From Onishia taeanensis (GTDB lineage Bacteria; Pseudomonadota; Gammaproteobacteria; Pseudomonadales; Halomonadaceae): DNA of 64,000 bases. A program made the translations under genes and the position numbers. The number at the start of each line of letters is the position of its first letter. Position 1 is the first letter of the stretch. Location: positions 248,001-312,000 of the forward strand of contig NZ_QLSX01000001.1 in assembly GCF_003268885.1 (NCBI RefSeq), read 5' to 3'. The notes under the pieces were generated by a model. It did not search any database and was not told where the DNA came from. It saw only the letters and a list, made by a program, of their open reading frames with translations. Positions 46,762 to 56,122 of the stretch are shown piece after piece.

Positions 46762-47816
46762 TGTCTTTCCCCTTGCGCGACGCGCGTCAGCGCATCGAGT
46801 TGCGTGGCAAACCATTCGATAAAGCCGGCCGACGGACGGGCTTCCACGTCCAGCGCCCAGCAGCGCGCATCGGCGAAGCCACGGCACTTGACGGCATCCT
46901 TGGCGGTCATCACCACCGGCGCTTCATCGTCAAAGCGCAGATCCTGCGACGTGAAACGATGATGATCAGGCTTGGGATGCGGCGCCACCTTTAATCCCAG
47001 CCCCTCGAGGGTCGCGAAAAAGCGCGGCGGGTTGCCGATGCCGGCCAAGCCATGCACGTCGCAGGCGAAAGGCAACGGCGACAGCGGCAGGCGCTGATCG
47101 TCGCTGAGCCGTCGCCAGGCAACCGGATCAAGGGTCATGCTGAAGCGCTGCTCGGCTCCTTCGGCCCCCGCCACGTCACCGGGATCGGCACCGTTGACCA
47201 CCAGCGCATCGACGCTCTCAAGCCTTGCGAGCGGCTCGCGCAGCGGCCCCGCCGGCAGGCAGCGGCCATTGCCAAAGCCACGTTGTCCGTCGACCACCAC
47301 CAGTTCCAGGTCACGCCCCAGCGCCAGATGCTGCAGGCCATCATCACTGATCAGGATATCGCAGCCCTCGTCGAGCAGCCTCTCGGCGCCGCGGGCGCGC
47401 TTGGGGTCGACCACGACCGGCACGCCGGTCTGGGCCGCCAGCATCAGCGGCTCATCGCCGCAGACATCGACCGCTGTCGAGGCGGTGACGCGCAGCGGGT
47501 AGTCGGCGCTCTCGCCGCCATAGCCGCGCGACAGAATGCCCGGACAATAGCCCTGCTCGGCGAGATACCGCGCCAGCCAGGCCACCAGCGGCGACTTGCC
47601 GGTCCCACCCAGCGTCAGGTTGCCGACCACCACCACCGGCACGCCGGGATGATGGACCGGCCGTTTGCCGGACTGAAAATCGGCCAGACGACGAACCACC
47701 TGGCGGCGATAAAGAGCCTCCAACGGCCGCAGCAGGCCAAGCCAGGCAGCATCGCCGTACCAGGCGGCCAGCAGCGCCTCGCCGAGACGTTCGCTGACCC
47801 GGCTCCACACCGTCAT
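46758..47816 (-). CDS. lpxK: Tetraacyldisaccharide 4'-kinase
   Basis: Inner-membrane kinase of lipid A synthesis. The 352-residue protein has an N-terminal membrane-associated helix, then the P-loop GNLTLGGTGKSPLV (about 64-77), YLAEQGYCPGILSRGYGG, GDEPLMLA, and SDDGLQHLALGRDLELVVVD. It follows msbA with a 4-base overlap and precedes ycaR and kdsB, the standard lipid A group. Confidence 0.95.
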   Translation of the reverse strand: MTVWSRVSERLGEALLAAWYGDAAWLGLLRPLEALYRRQVVRRLADFQSGKRPVHHPGVPVVVVGNLTLGGTGKSPLVAWLARYLAEQGYCPGILSRGYGGESADYPLRVTASTAVDVCGDEPLMLAAQTGVPVVVDPKRARGAERLLDEGCDILISDDGLQHLALGRDLELVVVDGQRGFGNGRCLPAGPLREPLARLESVDALVVNGADPGDVAGAEGAEQRFSMTLDPVAWRRLSDDQRLPLSPLPFACDVHGLAGIGNPPRFFATLEGLGLKVAPHPKPDHHRFTSQDLRFDDEAPVVMTAKDAVKCRGFADARCWALDVEARPSAGFIEWFATQLDALTRVAQGERQ

Positions 47817-49552
47817 GGCGTTTCCTGAAACTGCAGCTGATGCAGGGCGGCATAGGCGCCCTCGCGGGCGAGCAGCTCGGCATGGCTGCCCTGCTCGACG
47901 ATCTCGCCCTGCTCCATCACCAGAATGCGATCGGCGCGCTCGATGGTCGAGAGCCGGTGCGCAATGACGAAGGTGGTCCGACCACGACAGACCTCTTCCA
48001 GGGCTTTCTGGATATAGCGCTCGGACTCGCTATCCAGCGCCGAGGTGGCCTCATCGAGAATCAGCAGCGGCGCATCCTTGAAGATCGCCCGTGCAATCGC
48101 CAGCCGCTGGCGCTGGCCGCCGGACAGCATGACGCCGTTGTCGCCCACCGGGGTGTCGTAGCCTTTCGGCAGTTCCATGATGAAATCATGGGCGAAGGCG
48201 GCACGAGCGGCGGCTTCAACGGCGTCCTGATCAGGATCATCGACGCCATAGGCGATGTTCTGGCCGATCGTGGTATTGAACAAGGTGACCTGCTGGGACA
48301 CCAGCGCAATCTGACGACGCAGCGGTGACAGCTTGAAATCATCCAGTGCCACCCCATCGAGAGTGATAGCGCCCTCGCAGGGCCGATAGAAACGCGGCAG
48401 CAGGTTGACCAGGGTGGACTTACCACTGCCGGAGCGACCGACGATGGCGATCATCTGGCCCGGCGCGACATCGAGATCGATGCCTTTCAGTACCTCGTTC
48501 TGGCCCTCGGCGTAGGCAAAACGCACGCCCTCGAAGAGAACCCTCCCCGTCAGGCGGCCCGGCTCGGTGGTTCCCTGGTCGGGTTCGGCCGGCTCCGCGA
48601 TCAGGCCAAACAGCTCGCCAGACGCGGCGATGCCCTTCTGGATGACGCTATTGACGTCGGTGAGCTGGCGCACGGGCTTGGCCATCAGCGAGGCCGCGGT
48701 GATGAAGGCCACGAACTCGCCCGGCGTCATGTCATCGAGCAGGGCCGGCGACATGGCCAGCCAGACAAGCCCCGCCAGGGCCAGTGCAACCAATAGCTGA
48801 ATGACCGGCGTGCTGATGCCCTTGGTCAACGCCTCCTTCATGCTCTGGCGGCGGTTGTCATCGCTGGCCTTGGCGAAGCGACGCTTCTCATAGGCCTCAG
48901 CGCCATGGGTACGGACCACGCGATAACCCGACAGCGCCTCGGAGGCCACGTGGGTCACATCACCCATGGAGCGCTGTATGCGCCGGGACAGGCGCCGAAA
49001 GCGTTTGCTGGCATAGCTGACGACCAGCCCGATCAGCGGCGTGACCGCCATGAACACCAGGGTCAACATCGCATTGGTCCACAGCAGGTACCCCAGCAGA
49101 CCGAGCACGAAGAGCCCCTCGCGCAGGATCACGGTGATGGCGTTACTGGCCGCCCCGGTGACCTGTTCAACGTGGTAGGTCACTCGTGAGACCAACTGAC
49201 CGCTGGAATGCTCATCGAAGAAGCGCCCCGGCAGGTGCAGCATGTGATTGAAGACATCGCAGCGCAGGGCGTGCACCACGTTGCGCGCCACCTGGCTCAT
49301 GAAGTAGGTGCCAAGAAAGGTCCCCAGCCCACGGGCTGCGAACATGCCCACCACGAACATCGGCAGGAAAAGGCGGAAGGCCGCATCCGGGTTCTGAATA
49401 CCATCGATCAGGCGCTTCATCATCTCCGCCAGGGCCGTGCTGGACGCGGCGTAAATGGCATAGCCGAACACGGCCAGCATGAAAGAACGCCAATAGGGCC
49501 TGACATAGTCGAGCAGGCGCTTGTAGAGAGCCCATCCTGAGTCGTAGGTCAC
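47813..49552 (-). CDS. msbA: Lipid A export ATP-binding/permease MsbA
   Basis: ABC half-transporter that flips lipid A-core across the inner membrane. The 579-residue protein (GTG start) has six membrane helices (about 20-330) and a C-terminal ATPase with Walker A AIVGRSGSGKSTLV, signature LSGGQRQRLAIARAIF, Walker B LLILDEATSALD and the H-loop VIAHRLSTIE. It overlaps both the exbD stop and the lpxK start, so the group is translationally coupled. Confidence 0.96.
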   Translation of the reverse strand: MTYDSGWALYKRLLDYVRPYWRSFMLAVFGYAIYAASSTALAEMMKRLIDGIQNPDAAFRLFLPMFVVGMFAARGLGTFLGTYFMSQVARNVVHALRCDVFNHMLHLPGRFFDEHSSGQLVSRVTYHVEQVTGAASNAITVILREGLFVLGLLGYLLWTNAMLTLVFMAVTPLIGLVVSYASKRFRRLSRRIQRSMGDVTHVASEALSGYRVVRTHGAEAYEKRRFAKASDDNRRQSMKEALTKGISTPVIQLLVALALAGLVWLAMSPALLDDMTPGEFVAFITAASLMAKPVRQLTDVNSVIQKGIAASGELFGLIAEPAEPDQGTTEPGRLTGRVLFEGVRFAYAEGQNEVLKGIDLDVAPGQMIAIVGRSGSGKSTLVNLLPRFYRPCEGAITLDGVALDDFKLSPLRRQIALVSQQVTLFNTTIGQNIAYGVDDPDQDAVEAAARAAFAHDFIMELPKGYDTPVGDNGVMLSGGQRQRLAIARAIFKDAPLLILDEATSALDSESERYIQKALEEVCRGRTTFVIAHRLSTIERADRILVMEQGEIVEQGSHAELLAREGAYAALHQLQFQETP

Positions 49553-49977
49553 GGTGTCTCCGCTTGATTGGTACTGTCGTTTGCTTCGCGAGTCGCGATG
49601 CGCACACGGGTGATGTCCAGGGCAGCAGCCTGATCGAGAGCGGCCACCACTCGGCGGTGGGCGACCCGCCCATCGGCCTCGATCACGAGCCCATGGTCGC
49701 GGGCAGCATCGGCCTGGGCGGCCAGTGCCGCCGCCAGGTCACGCTGATCGACGGATGTCTCTCCGAGCCGATAGTCGCCGGCAGCACTGATCGAAAGCAC
49801 CACCGGCGCGGTATCGGCCGGCGCCGCACTAGCGCTTTCGGGAAGTTCGAGTTCCAGAGCCTGGCGGGTCTCGAAGGTGGTCGAGACCATAAAGAAGATC
49901 AACAGCAGAAACACCACATCGATCAGGGGCGTCAGGTTGATCTCCACCGGCTCCCGGTGACGGCGCGGAAACTTCAT
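49549..49977 (-). CDS. exbD: ExbD/TolR-family proton channel subunit, msbA-associated
   Basis: 142-residue ExbD/TolR-type protein: basic cytoplasmic N-terminus (FPRRHREPVEINLTPL), one membrane helix with the proton-carrying Asp (LIDVVFLLLIFFMV), and a periplasmic domain. It is the second ExbD in the window. Its coupling to msbA and lpxK is common in pseudomonads and relatives; energy coupling for an envelope process is likely, but the partner is not known. Confidence 0.92.
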   Translation of the reverse strand: MKFPRRHREPVEINLTPLIDVVFLLLIFFMVSTTFETRQALELELPESASAAPADTAPVVLSISAAGDYRLGETSVDQRDLAAALAAQADAARDHGLVIEADGRVAHRRVVAALDQAAALDITRVRIATREANDSTNQAETP

Positions 49978-50636
49978 GCGCCGCGAACTCCCTGACCCAA
50001 GGCCTCGTCACGCTCGGTGAGGGTCAACTCGCCCGGGTAGTGGGCCAGGAACTCCACCAGCTGGCTGGCCTGCTGCTCCATGCGCACGGTGATGTCCTCG
50101 ACCCGGCGCTGGAAGAAACGGTGAAACATCAGCGCCGGTATCGCCACCGTCAGGCCCGCGGCGGTGGTCATCAATGCCTGGGAAATCCCGCCGGCAAGCT
50201 CTGCGGTGCGCCCGGCCCCCTGGGCACTGACCAGCACCGAGAACACCTCGATCATCCCGACCACGGTACCCAGCAGGCCAATCAGCGGCGTGATCGCGGC
50301 GATGGTACCCAACGGGCTCAGGAAGCGCTCCATGTCATGGATCACTGCGACGGCCGCCTCCTGCAGCCGGGCACGCACCTGATCATGGCCGAGCCGAGCA
50401 TTGCGAAGCCCGGCGGCCAGCACGCCACCCAGCGGTGAGTGGCTTTCCAGCCAGTAAAGATTGACCTGCCCCTGAGCGACCAGGGCGCAGACCTCTCCGC
50501 CCAGCCCTGCCGGGGCGATGCGAGCAGCGCGCAAGGTCCACAGCCGCTCGATGATGATCACGGTAGCGACCAAGGAACAGCCCAGCAGCGGCAACATCAA
50601 CCAACCACCGACCTCCAGTGCGCCGAGCATATCCAT
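49974..50636 (-). CDS. exbB: MotA/TolQ/ExbB proton channel protein, msbA-associated
   Basis: 220-residue ExbB/TolQ-type channel subunit with three membrane helices: LMLPLLGCSLVATVIII (about 13-30), and two later ones including ITPLIGLLGTVVGMIEVF and GLTVAIPALMF. GGGAG precedes the ATG at 50636; a TTG upstream is less likely. It overlaps exbD by 4 bases and lies 50 bp after comEC. Confidence 0.92.
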   Translation of the reverse strand: MDMLGALEVGGWLMLPLLGCSLVATVIIIERLWTLRAARIAPAGLGGEVCALVAQGQVNLYWLESHSPLGGVLAAGLRNARLGHDQVRARLQEAAVAVIHDMERFLSPLGTIAAITPLIGLLGTVVGMIEVFSVLVSAQGAGRTAELAGGISQALMTTAAGLTVAIPALMFHRFFQRRVEDITVRMEQQASQLVEFLAHYPGELTLTERDEALGQGVRGA

Positions 50637-50686
50637 ATCAGAGTCTCCCAAATGCCATGACCGCCGGGGACGCCATCGACGGTCAT

Positions 50687-53095
50687 CTAGGGGCGAGATT
50701 CTACCCCATGGCAGCCGCCATCGACACCGCGTCGCCAGCTCGGTTGGCGCTCGGCGGTCACCACTGGCGCCTCGCCCGGGGTCAGCGTGACCGTCACCGC
50801 CCCGTCAAGCGCGGTATTCCAAAGGCAACTGCCCCGTCGGCGAAAGCGTCGCACCACCTCCGCGGCCGGGTGACCGAAACGGTTGTCACGCCCGGCACTG
50901 AAGATGACCTGGCGAGGATCCGTCGCCGTCGCGAAGGCCGCTCCCGAACTGGTGCGGCTGCCATGGTGCCCGGCGACCAGCACATCGATACGCTCGGGCA
51001 GAGCGGACAGCAGGCGACGTTCCACCGCCCGCCCGGCATCACCGGTGATCAATATCGCCTGTTCGCCGAGACGCACCAGCAGCACACAGGAGCGATCGTT
51101 GGCAGAAAGCGCATCGAGAGGCCCGGCCGGCGGCCAGAGTACCCGGAAGTCAACATCGCCGCTGCTCCAGCGCTGGCCGGCGACGCAGGGGCGGGAGTCG
51201 TGCCCGATGGCCTCCCCACTAGGCGCCAGCCACTCGCCCACCCGGTGATCGGCAAGCGCCGGCACGCCGCCCGCATGGTCCTGATCGCCGTGACTCACGA
51301 TGACCCGCGAGAACGCCTGCCCAGGGGGCCAGAGTCCGGCTAGCGGCATGAAGCCAGAGCTGAAACGCGGCCCGGTGTCGTACAAGAGCCGCGTTGTCTG
51401 AATGCCGTTATCAGCATCGCCATCACGGCCACCCTGTGTACCGTCATTCACGCTGTCGTCGGCACGGGGCCGAATACTGGTGCGAATATCAGTACTGCGA
51501 GAGTCAGTCGTCAGTTCAATCGCCTGACCCTGGCCCACATCATAGACCTGCATCCGCAGACTCCCTTGGGCAGGCAGCGGCGCCTCAAGGGTGACAGGCA
51601 CGGCAACCATCAGCAGTGAAACCGCCACTCGCAGTGACCGTGTCACACTCGGCAGCCCCCAGGCCAGGGCGACACCGGCGAGACACAGCGCCACCGGCAG
51701 ACGTTGCCAGGCTGGCAGCGAAAGCAAGGGCGTGACCGCCACGGCGTCGCTCAAGCCGGCATGCAGCAGCGTCGTCAACGCCTCGAAAAGCAGCCAGCAG
51801 ACATGGGCCAGGGGCGGCACCCCACTTAGCACCCAGACCAGCAGACCCAGCGGCACCATCAGCATGCTGACCCATGGGACTGCCAGCAGATTGATGATGG
51901 CCGACCCCGGCGCCAGCCGTCCGAAGGCGATCACCACTGCGGCGGCCATAAGCGGGGCCAGCAGTAGCTGGGTGCGAACCAGCGCCCAGGCCCAGCCCTT
52001 GAGGCCTTGGGGCCGGGAACGCCCCTGCCAGATCAGGATGAGCCAGGCCACGGCCAGAAAGGACAGCCACAGCCCCGGTCGCCAGAGCGACAGGGGGTCG
52101 ACCAGCACGACCATCGAAAACGCCAGCCACCAGGCCTGCCAGGGTCCGGGCGCGTGACGCCCGCAGGCGACCCAGAGGCCAACCAGGGTCATGATCAAGG
52201 CACGAAGCGCAGGCGGCTCGAGACCCGCCAGCCAGGCATAACCGCCGGCCGCCGCGCCGGCCAGCACCCAGGGCCAGACCGCCATGCGCCAGCGTCCGGG
52301 CGTCACCCAGCGGGCCAGACCGCGCATCAGCCATAAAACGCAGGTCGCGACCAGTCCCACATGCAGCCCCGATACCACCACCAGGTGCGTGGTGCCACTG
52401 GCATTCAAGAGCGCCCAGTCATCATCATTGAGTCGCTCACCGGCTCCCAGCGTCAGGGCCGCCAGCCAGCGGCGACCAAGACCTTCGGGATAATGGCTAT
52501 CGAGAAAGGTCAGAGCCGCCTGACGAGGTGAAAAAGGCGCGCCGGCCAAGCGCTCGGCCGGCGGTGAGTGCCGCACATAGCCGGTTGCTCCCAGCCCCTC
52601 GCGCCACAGCCAGGCGCGATAGTCGAAGGTGCCGGGGTTGGCGAAACCCGACGGCGGACGCAGCCGCACCGTCAGGCGCCAGCGCTCACCCACCGCCATG
52701 GCGGGGCCGTCGTAAACCGACAGTCGCACCCGCTCGAGGGCGTCACAGCTTGCAAGGCCAGGTTCCAGAGTATGGCAATCATCTACGGCAAAGCGCAGCC
52801 GGCTCGCCGGTTGACCGGCCTGATAGGCGAGGACGCGCCCCTCGAGCCGGAGCTCTTGCCCGACCAGGCCTCGGGGCAGTTCGGCGTCCCGCGTCAGCAG
52901 CAGCGAGCCACCGACCAGGGTGGCGGTGACGAACAGCACCAGGTGAGGCCACTGCCGGGGCAACCGCGCAAGAATCAGCAGCCCCGCCACGCCCCAGACC
53001 GCCAAGAGCCCGTCCGGTGTTTGGATGGCGAGCCCGGCCCCCACCATGGCGGCGATCGCCAACGGCATGCCAAGCCCACTGCGCATGGTACGCAT
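50687..53095 (-). CDS. comEC: DNA internalization-related competence protein ComEC/Rec2
   Basis: Inner-membrane DNA uptake channel of naturally competent bacteria. The protein (about 802 residues from 53095) has an N-terminal membrane region, an OB-like soluble part, the Competence domain with many helices (LTLGAGERLNDDDWALLNASG, HLVVVSGLHVGLVA), and a C-terminal metallo-beta-lactamase domain with VSHGDQDHAGG and VLVAGHHGSRTS. ORF 53161 offers 22 more residues without membrane character. No ribosome site is convincing for either start. It heads the exbB-to-murB unit. Confidence 0.9.
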   Translation of the reverse strand: MRTMRSGLGMPLAIAAMVGAGLAIQTPDGLLAVWGVAGLLILARLPRQWPHLVLFVTATLVGGSLLLTRDAELPRGLVGQELRLEGRVLAYQAGQPASRLRFAVDDCHTLEPGLASCDALERVRLSVYDGPAMAVGERWRLTVRLRPPSGFANPGTFDYRAWLWREGLGATGYVRHSPPAERLAGAPFSPRQAALTFLDSHYPEGLGRRWLAALTLGAGERLNDDDWALLNASGTTHLVVVSGLHVGLVATCVLWLMRGLARWVTPGRWRMAVWPWVLAGAAAGGYAWLAGLEPPALRALIMTLVGLWVACGRHAPGPWQAWWLAFSMVVLVDPLSLWRPGLWLSFLAVAWLILIWQGRSRPQGLKGWAWALVRTQLLLAPLMAAAVVIAFGRLAPGSAIINLLAVPWVSMLMVPLGLLVWVLSGVPPLAHVCWLLFEALTTLLHAGLSDAVAVTPLLSLPAWQRLPVALCLAGVALAWGLPSVTRSLRVAVSLLMVAVPVTLEAPLPAQGSLRMQVYDVGQGQAIELTTDSRSTDIRTSIRPRADDSVNDGTQGGRDGDADNGIQTTRLLYDTGPRFSSGFMPLAGLWPPGQAFSRVIVSHGDQDHAGGVPALADHRVGEWLAPSGEAIGHDSRPCVAGQRWSSGDVDFRVLWPPAGPLDALSANDRSCVLLVRLGEQAILITGDAGRAVERRLLSALPERIDVLVAGHHGSRTSSGAAFATATDPRQVIFSAGRDNRFGHPAAEVVRRFRRRGSCLWNTALDGAVTVTLTPGEAPVVTAERQPSWRRGVDGGCHGVESRP

Positions 53096-53224
53096 GACAG
53101 TCTTCGGCCCTCCCTGGCCCTGTCTCACCCTCGAACCGGCCGAAGCCGTGGCGAGGGGCATGGCTTGTATGGATAATGGCTGCGGATCGTGTAATCCGTA
53201 CCACCCATCGCCTGCGAGCCTGCC

Positions 53225-53782
53225 ATGCCGCGCCGCTTCCTACAGCGCTACATGCCCCATCCCGATGCCCTCAAGGGTAATCGCTCGCTGCGCTTCATGC
53301 GCCATTTGATCGGCGATGCCTCGCTGTGGATGCTGTCGCGCCGCGCGGTGGCCAATGCCTTCATGGTCGGCGTGTTCTGCGCCCTGCTGCCGATCCCCTT
53401 TCAGATGGTCCTGGCCGCTGGCGGAGCCTGCCTGCTGCGCTGCAACCTGCCGCTCTCGATCGGGCTGGTATGGATCACCAACCCCTTGACCATGCCGATC
53501 ATCTTCTACGGCAACTATCGTCTAGGCGCCTGGTTGCTTGCCACTCCGCCAAGAGCGGCACCCGATACCCTGTCGACGCAGTGGGTAGCCGAACAGCTTG
53601 TCGACATCCTGCCGGCCCTGGCGCTGGGCTCGCTGGTCGCGGCGGTGGTCGCCGGCCTCGCCGCCAACGCCGGCATCCGGTTGATCTGGCGCTGGCAGGT
53701 CTCACGCAGCTGGCAGCGACGCCGAAAGCAGCGCCGCCTGAGGGCCGCACTGACCGGCAAAGGCCGCAACGATGACTGCTGA
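53225..53782 (+). CDS. DUF2062 family membrane protein
   Basis: 185-residue inner-membrane protein of the DUF2062 family. An amphipathic N-terminus (MPRRFLQRYMPHPDALKGN) leads to helices around 43-70, with FMVGVFCALLPIPFQMVLAA and the conserved ITNPLTMPIIFYGNYRLG, then a last helix (about 130-155) and a basic tail. The function is unknown. It is divergent from comEC and convergent with lolD. Confidence 0.88.
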   Translation: MPRRFLQRYMPHPDALKGNRSLRFMRHLIGDASLWMLSRRAVANAFMVGVFCALLPIPFQMVLAAGGACLLRCNLPLSIGLVWITNPLTMPIIFYGNYRLGAWLLATPPRAAPDTLSTQWVAEQLVDILPALALGSLVAAVVAGLAANAGIRLIWRWQVSRSWQRRRKQRRLRAALTGKGRNDDC

Positions 53783-53963
53783 TCAGTTGATCAGCTGGTC
53801 AAGGCTGTGCGCGTCGATTCGTCACTGATCAGCCGATCGCTTTAGCCGCTGCTTCCTCTGGCGATGCTGAGGCCTGGGTGTTGGATAGCCACGTTAGCCA
53901 TCAAAGGGTAGTTATCCAAGCTTGGCTATCCAGGCCCAGCTATCTACGCATCGCGATCCAACC

Positions 53964-54674
53964 TCAGCCGTCTACGCTCAACTGGCCGTTATCCAGCTTC
54001 ATCACCCGATCCTGATGGGCGGCGAGACCGGTATCATGCGTCACCACCACAAAGGCACAGGCGGTCGTCTTGGCGAGCTCGTCCATCATCGCAAGGATGC
54101 TAGCGGCGGTGGTCTTGTCGAGATTGCCAGTGGGCTCATCCATGAGCACCAGGCTGGGATCAGTGATCAATGCACGGGCGATCGCCACCCGCTGACGCTC
54201 ACCACCGGAGAGCTCACCGGGCTTGTGATCGCTTCGCTTGGCCATGCCGACGTGCTCGAGAATCTGTGCGGCACGCTCGCAGGCCTGCTTACGCGACTGA
54301 CCGCGCACGATCAGCGGCAGTGCGGCGTTTTCCAGGGCAGTGAGCTCGGCTAACAAATGGTGGAACTGGTAGACGAAGCCGATATGGCGGTTACGAAAGC
54401 GCCCAAGCTGGCTTTCGCCCAGCTCGGCCAGTGACTGCCCCGCCACCTTGACGGTGCCAGCGCTGGGCCGGTCCAGACCACCCAGCAGGTTAAGCAGGGT
54501 CGTTTTGCCCGAACCGGAGCTGCCAACCACGGCCACCCGCTCACCGGCGCGCACCTCAAGATCCAGATTCTCGAGCACCGTCACATCCTGGGGCCCTTCA
54601 TGATAGGTCCGCGTCAGTCCCTGGCACTCAAGCAGCACCTGGCCAGCCTTGGGGGAGGCGTGCTCCTCGGTCAT
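53964..54674 (-). CDS. lolD: Lipoprotein-releasing ABC transporter ATPase LolD
   Basis: ATPase that drives release of outer-membrane lipoproteins to LolA. The 236-residue protein has Walker A VVGSSGSGKTTLLN (about 43-56), the LolD segment FVYQFHHLLAELTALEN, signature LSGGERQRVAIARAL, Walker B LVLMDEPTGNLD. The start at 54674 has AGGAG six bases upstream; the longer ORF reaches into lolC. The permease gene is directly upstream. Confidence 0.95.
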   Translation of the reverse strand: MTEEHASPKAGQVLLECQGLTRTYHEGPQDVTVLENLDLEVRAGERVAVVGSSGSGKTTLLNLLGGLDRPSAGTVKVAGQSLAELGESQLGRFRNRHIGFVYQFHHLLAELTALENAALPLIVRGQSRKQACERAAQILEHVGMAKRSDHKPGELSGGERQRVAIARALITDPSLVLMDEPTGNLDKTTAASILAMMDELAKTTACAFVVVTHDTGLAAHQDRVMKLDNGQLSVDG

Positions 54675-54700
54675 GATTGTCTCCTTACTCATCGAGGGCC

Positions 54701-55942
54701 TCATTCGTAGCGCAGCACATCAGCCGGCTGGATGCGCGAGGCGCGCCAGGCCGGATACAGGGTAGACAGGAAGGTCAACCCGAAGGCCGCCGAGATAATC
54801 ACGCCCACATCGGACCATTCCAGGCGAGACGGTAGGTAGCTGATGAAGTAGACGTTGGCGTCCAGGAAATGGATGCCAGTGGCCGCCTCGAACCAGGCGA
54901 TCAGGTCGGCAATCGTCAGCGCCAGTGTCACCCCGACGCCCAGACCAATCAGGATACCGATGATACCAATCGCCAGCCCCTGGACGATGAAGATGCCCAT
55001 GATCGAGCCGGGCGTCGCGCCGATGGTGCGCAGAATGGCGATATCCGCCTTCTTGTCGGTGACCACCATGACCAGGGTCGACACGATATTGAAGGCAGCG
55101 ACGGCGACGATCACGGCCAACAGCAGACCGATCATGCGCTTCTCCATCTGGATCGCCTGGAAGAGGTTGCCGTGGGTCTGGGTCCAGTCGATGCCGCGAT
55201 AGCCTGGCCCCAGTTCATCGATGATCTTGCGGGTCTCGCCATGGGCAGCGAAGAGGTCATCGAACTCCAGGCGCAGCCCTCCGACGGCATCGCCCATCCT
55301 CGCCAGGGTCTGCATGTCGGCGATATGGGCATAGGCCAGGCTGGCGTCCAGGTCGGCGCCGACGCTGAAGATCCCGCTCACGGTGAAGCGCTTCAGGCGC
55401 GGGAAGACCCCGCCCGGGGTGATCGAGGCCTCGGGTACCAGCAGGGTGACGCGGTCGCCCACTCCGACGCCCAGCCGCCTGGCCAGTAGCTCACCGAGCA
55501 CCACCTTCCATTCCCCGGGCTTCAGGTCGTTGAGGCTACCCTGAACCATGTTCTCATCGATGATCGACACCTTGGCCTCGGCATCCGGGTCGATGCCATT
55601 GACCATGGCGCCTTCATTGCGCCCGCCGATCGAGAACATGCCCTGCTGCTGCACATAGGGCGCGGCGCCGATCACCCGCTCGCGCTGCATCAGGTGCTCA
55701 GCCAGCGGCTGCCAGTCGGTCATCCCTGACGGCGCCTCGATGCGGGTGTGGGGCACCATGCCCAGCACCCGGGATCGCAGTTCGTGATCGAAGCCGTTCA
55801 TCACCGACAGCACCAGGATCAGCACGGCGACACCGAGCATCAACCCAAGCATCGAGGTCAGGGAAATGAAGGAAATAAAGTGATTGCGTCGCTTGGCGCG
55901 CACGTAGCGCAGCCCAAGCATAAATGGCAGACGGTCGAGCAT
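54701..55942 (-). CDS. lolC: Lipoprotein-releasing ABC transporter permease (LolC/LolF type)
   Basis: Four-helix MacB/FtsX-type permease of 413 residues: one helix near 25-45, a large periplasmic domain, and three helices in the C-terminal third. The start MLDRLPFMLGLRYVRAKRRN and the closing WRASRIQPADVLRYE are typical. The loop VPEASITPGGVFPRL matches the LolA-contacting Hook region of LolC. Only this permease gene is present; no lolE follows lolD, so it may serve both roles as a LolF homodimer. Confidence 0.92.
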   Translation of the reverse strand: MLDRLPFMLGLRYVRAKRRNHFISFISLTSMLGLMLGVAVLILVLSVMNGFDHELRSRVLGMVPHTRIEAPSGMTDWQPLAEHLMQRERVIGAAPYVQQQGMFSIGGRNEGAMVNGIDPDAEAKVSIIDENMVQGSLNDLKPGEWKVVLGELLARRLGVGVGDRVTLLVPEASITPGGVFPRLKRFTVSGIFSVGADLDASLAYAHIADMQTLARMGDAVGGLRLEFDDLFAAHGETRKIIDELGPGYRGIDWTQTHGNLFQAIQMEKRMIGLLLAVIVAVAAFNIVSTLVMVVTDKKADIAILRTIGATPGSIMGIFIVQGLAIGIIGILIGLGVGVTLALTIADLIAWFEAATGIHFLDANVYFISYLPSRLEWSDVGVIISAAFGLTFLSTLYPAWRASRIQPADVLRYE

Positions 55943-56042
55943 CGCGATCGGTTCCTTGTCAGCGGGCGCTCATGGTACGGTTTTTTGCCTGGCGACGCAT
56001 GTGCGCCACGAGGAGCAAGGCGATTATCCTGCGTCGGATCCC

Positions 56043-56071
56043 TTGCATCCCGGCGGCGCCCACCCTACATT
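56043..56071 (+). promoter_or_regulatory. Candidate promoter of aguAB
   Basis: TTGCAT (56043-56048), 17 bp, then TACATT (56066-56071), 52 bp before the aguA ATG. Matches to consensus are moderate. Confidence 0.28.
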
Positions 56072-56122
56072 GCGCCGTCCCCGGGGCAAGGCCCCGATGA
56101 GCATACCCGTGAGAAGACTGCG

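Noticed and set aside
53161-53224. Extra N-terminal residues of comEC from 53161
   Set aside because: The 22 added residues are polar and have no ribosome site; the family begins with hydrophobic sequence, though the exact start remains uncertain.
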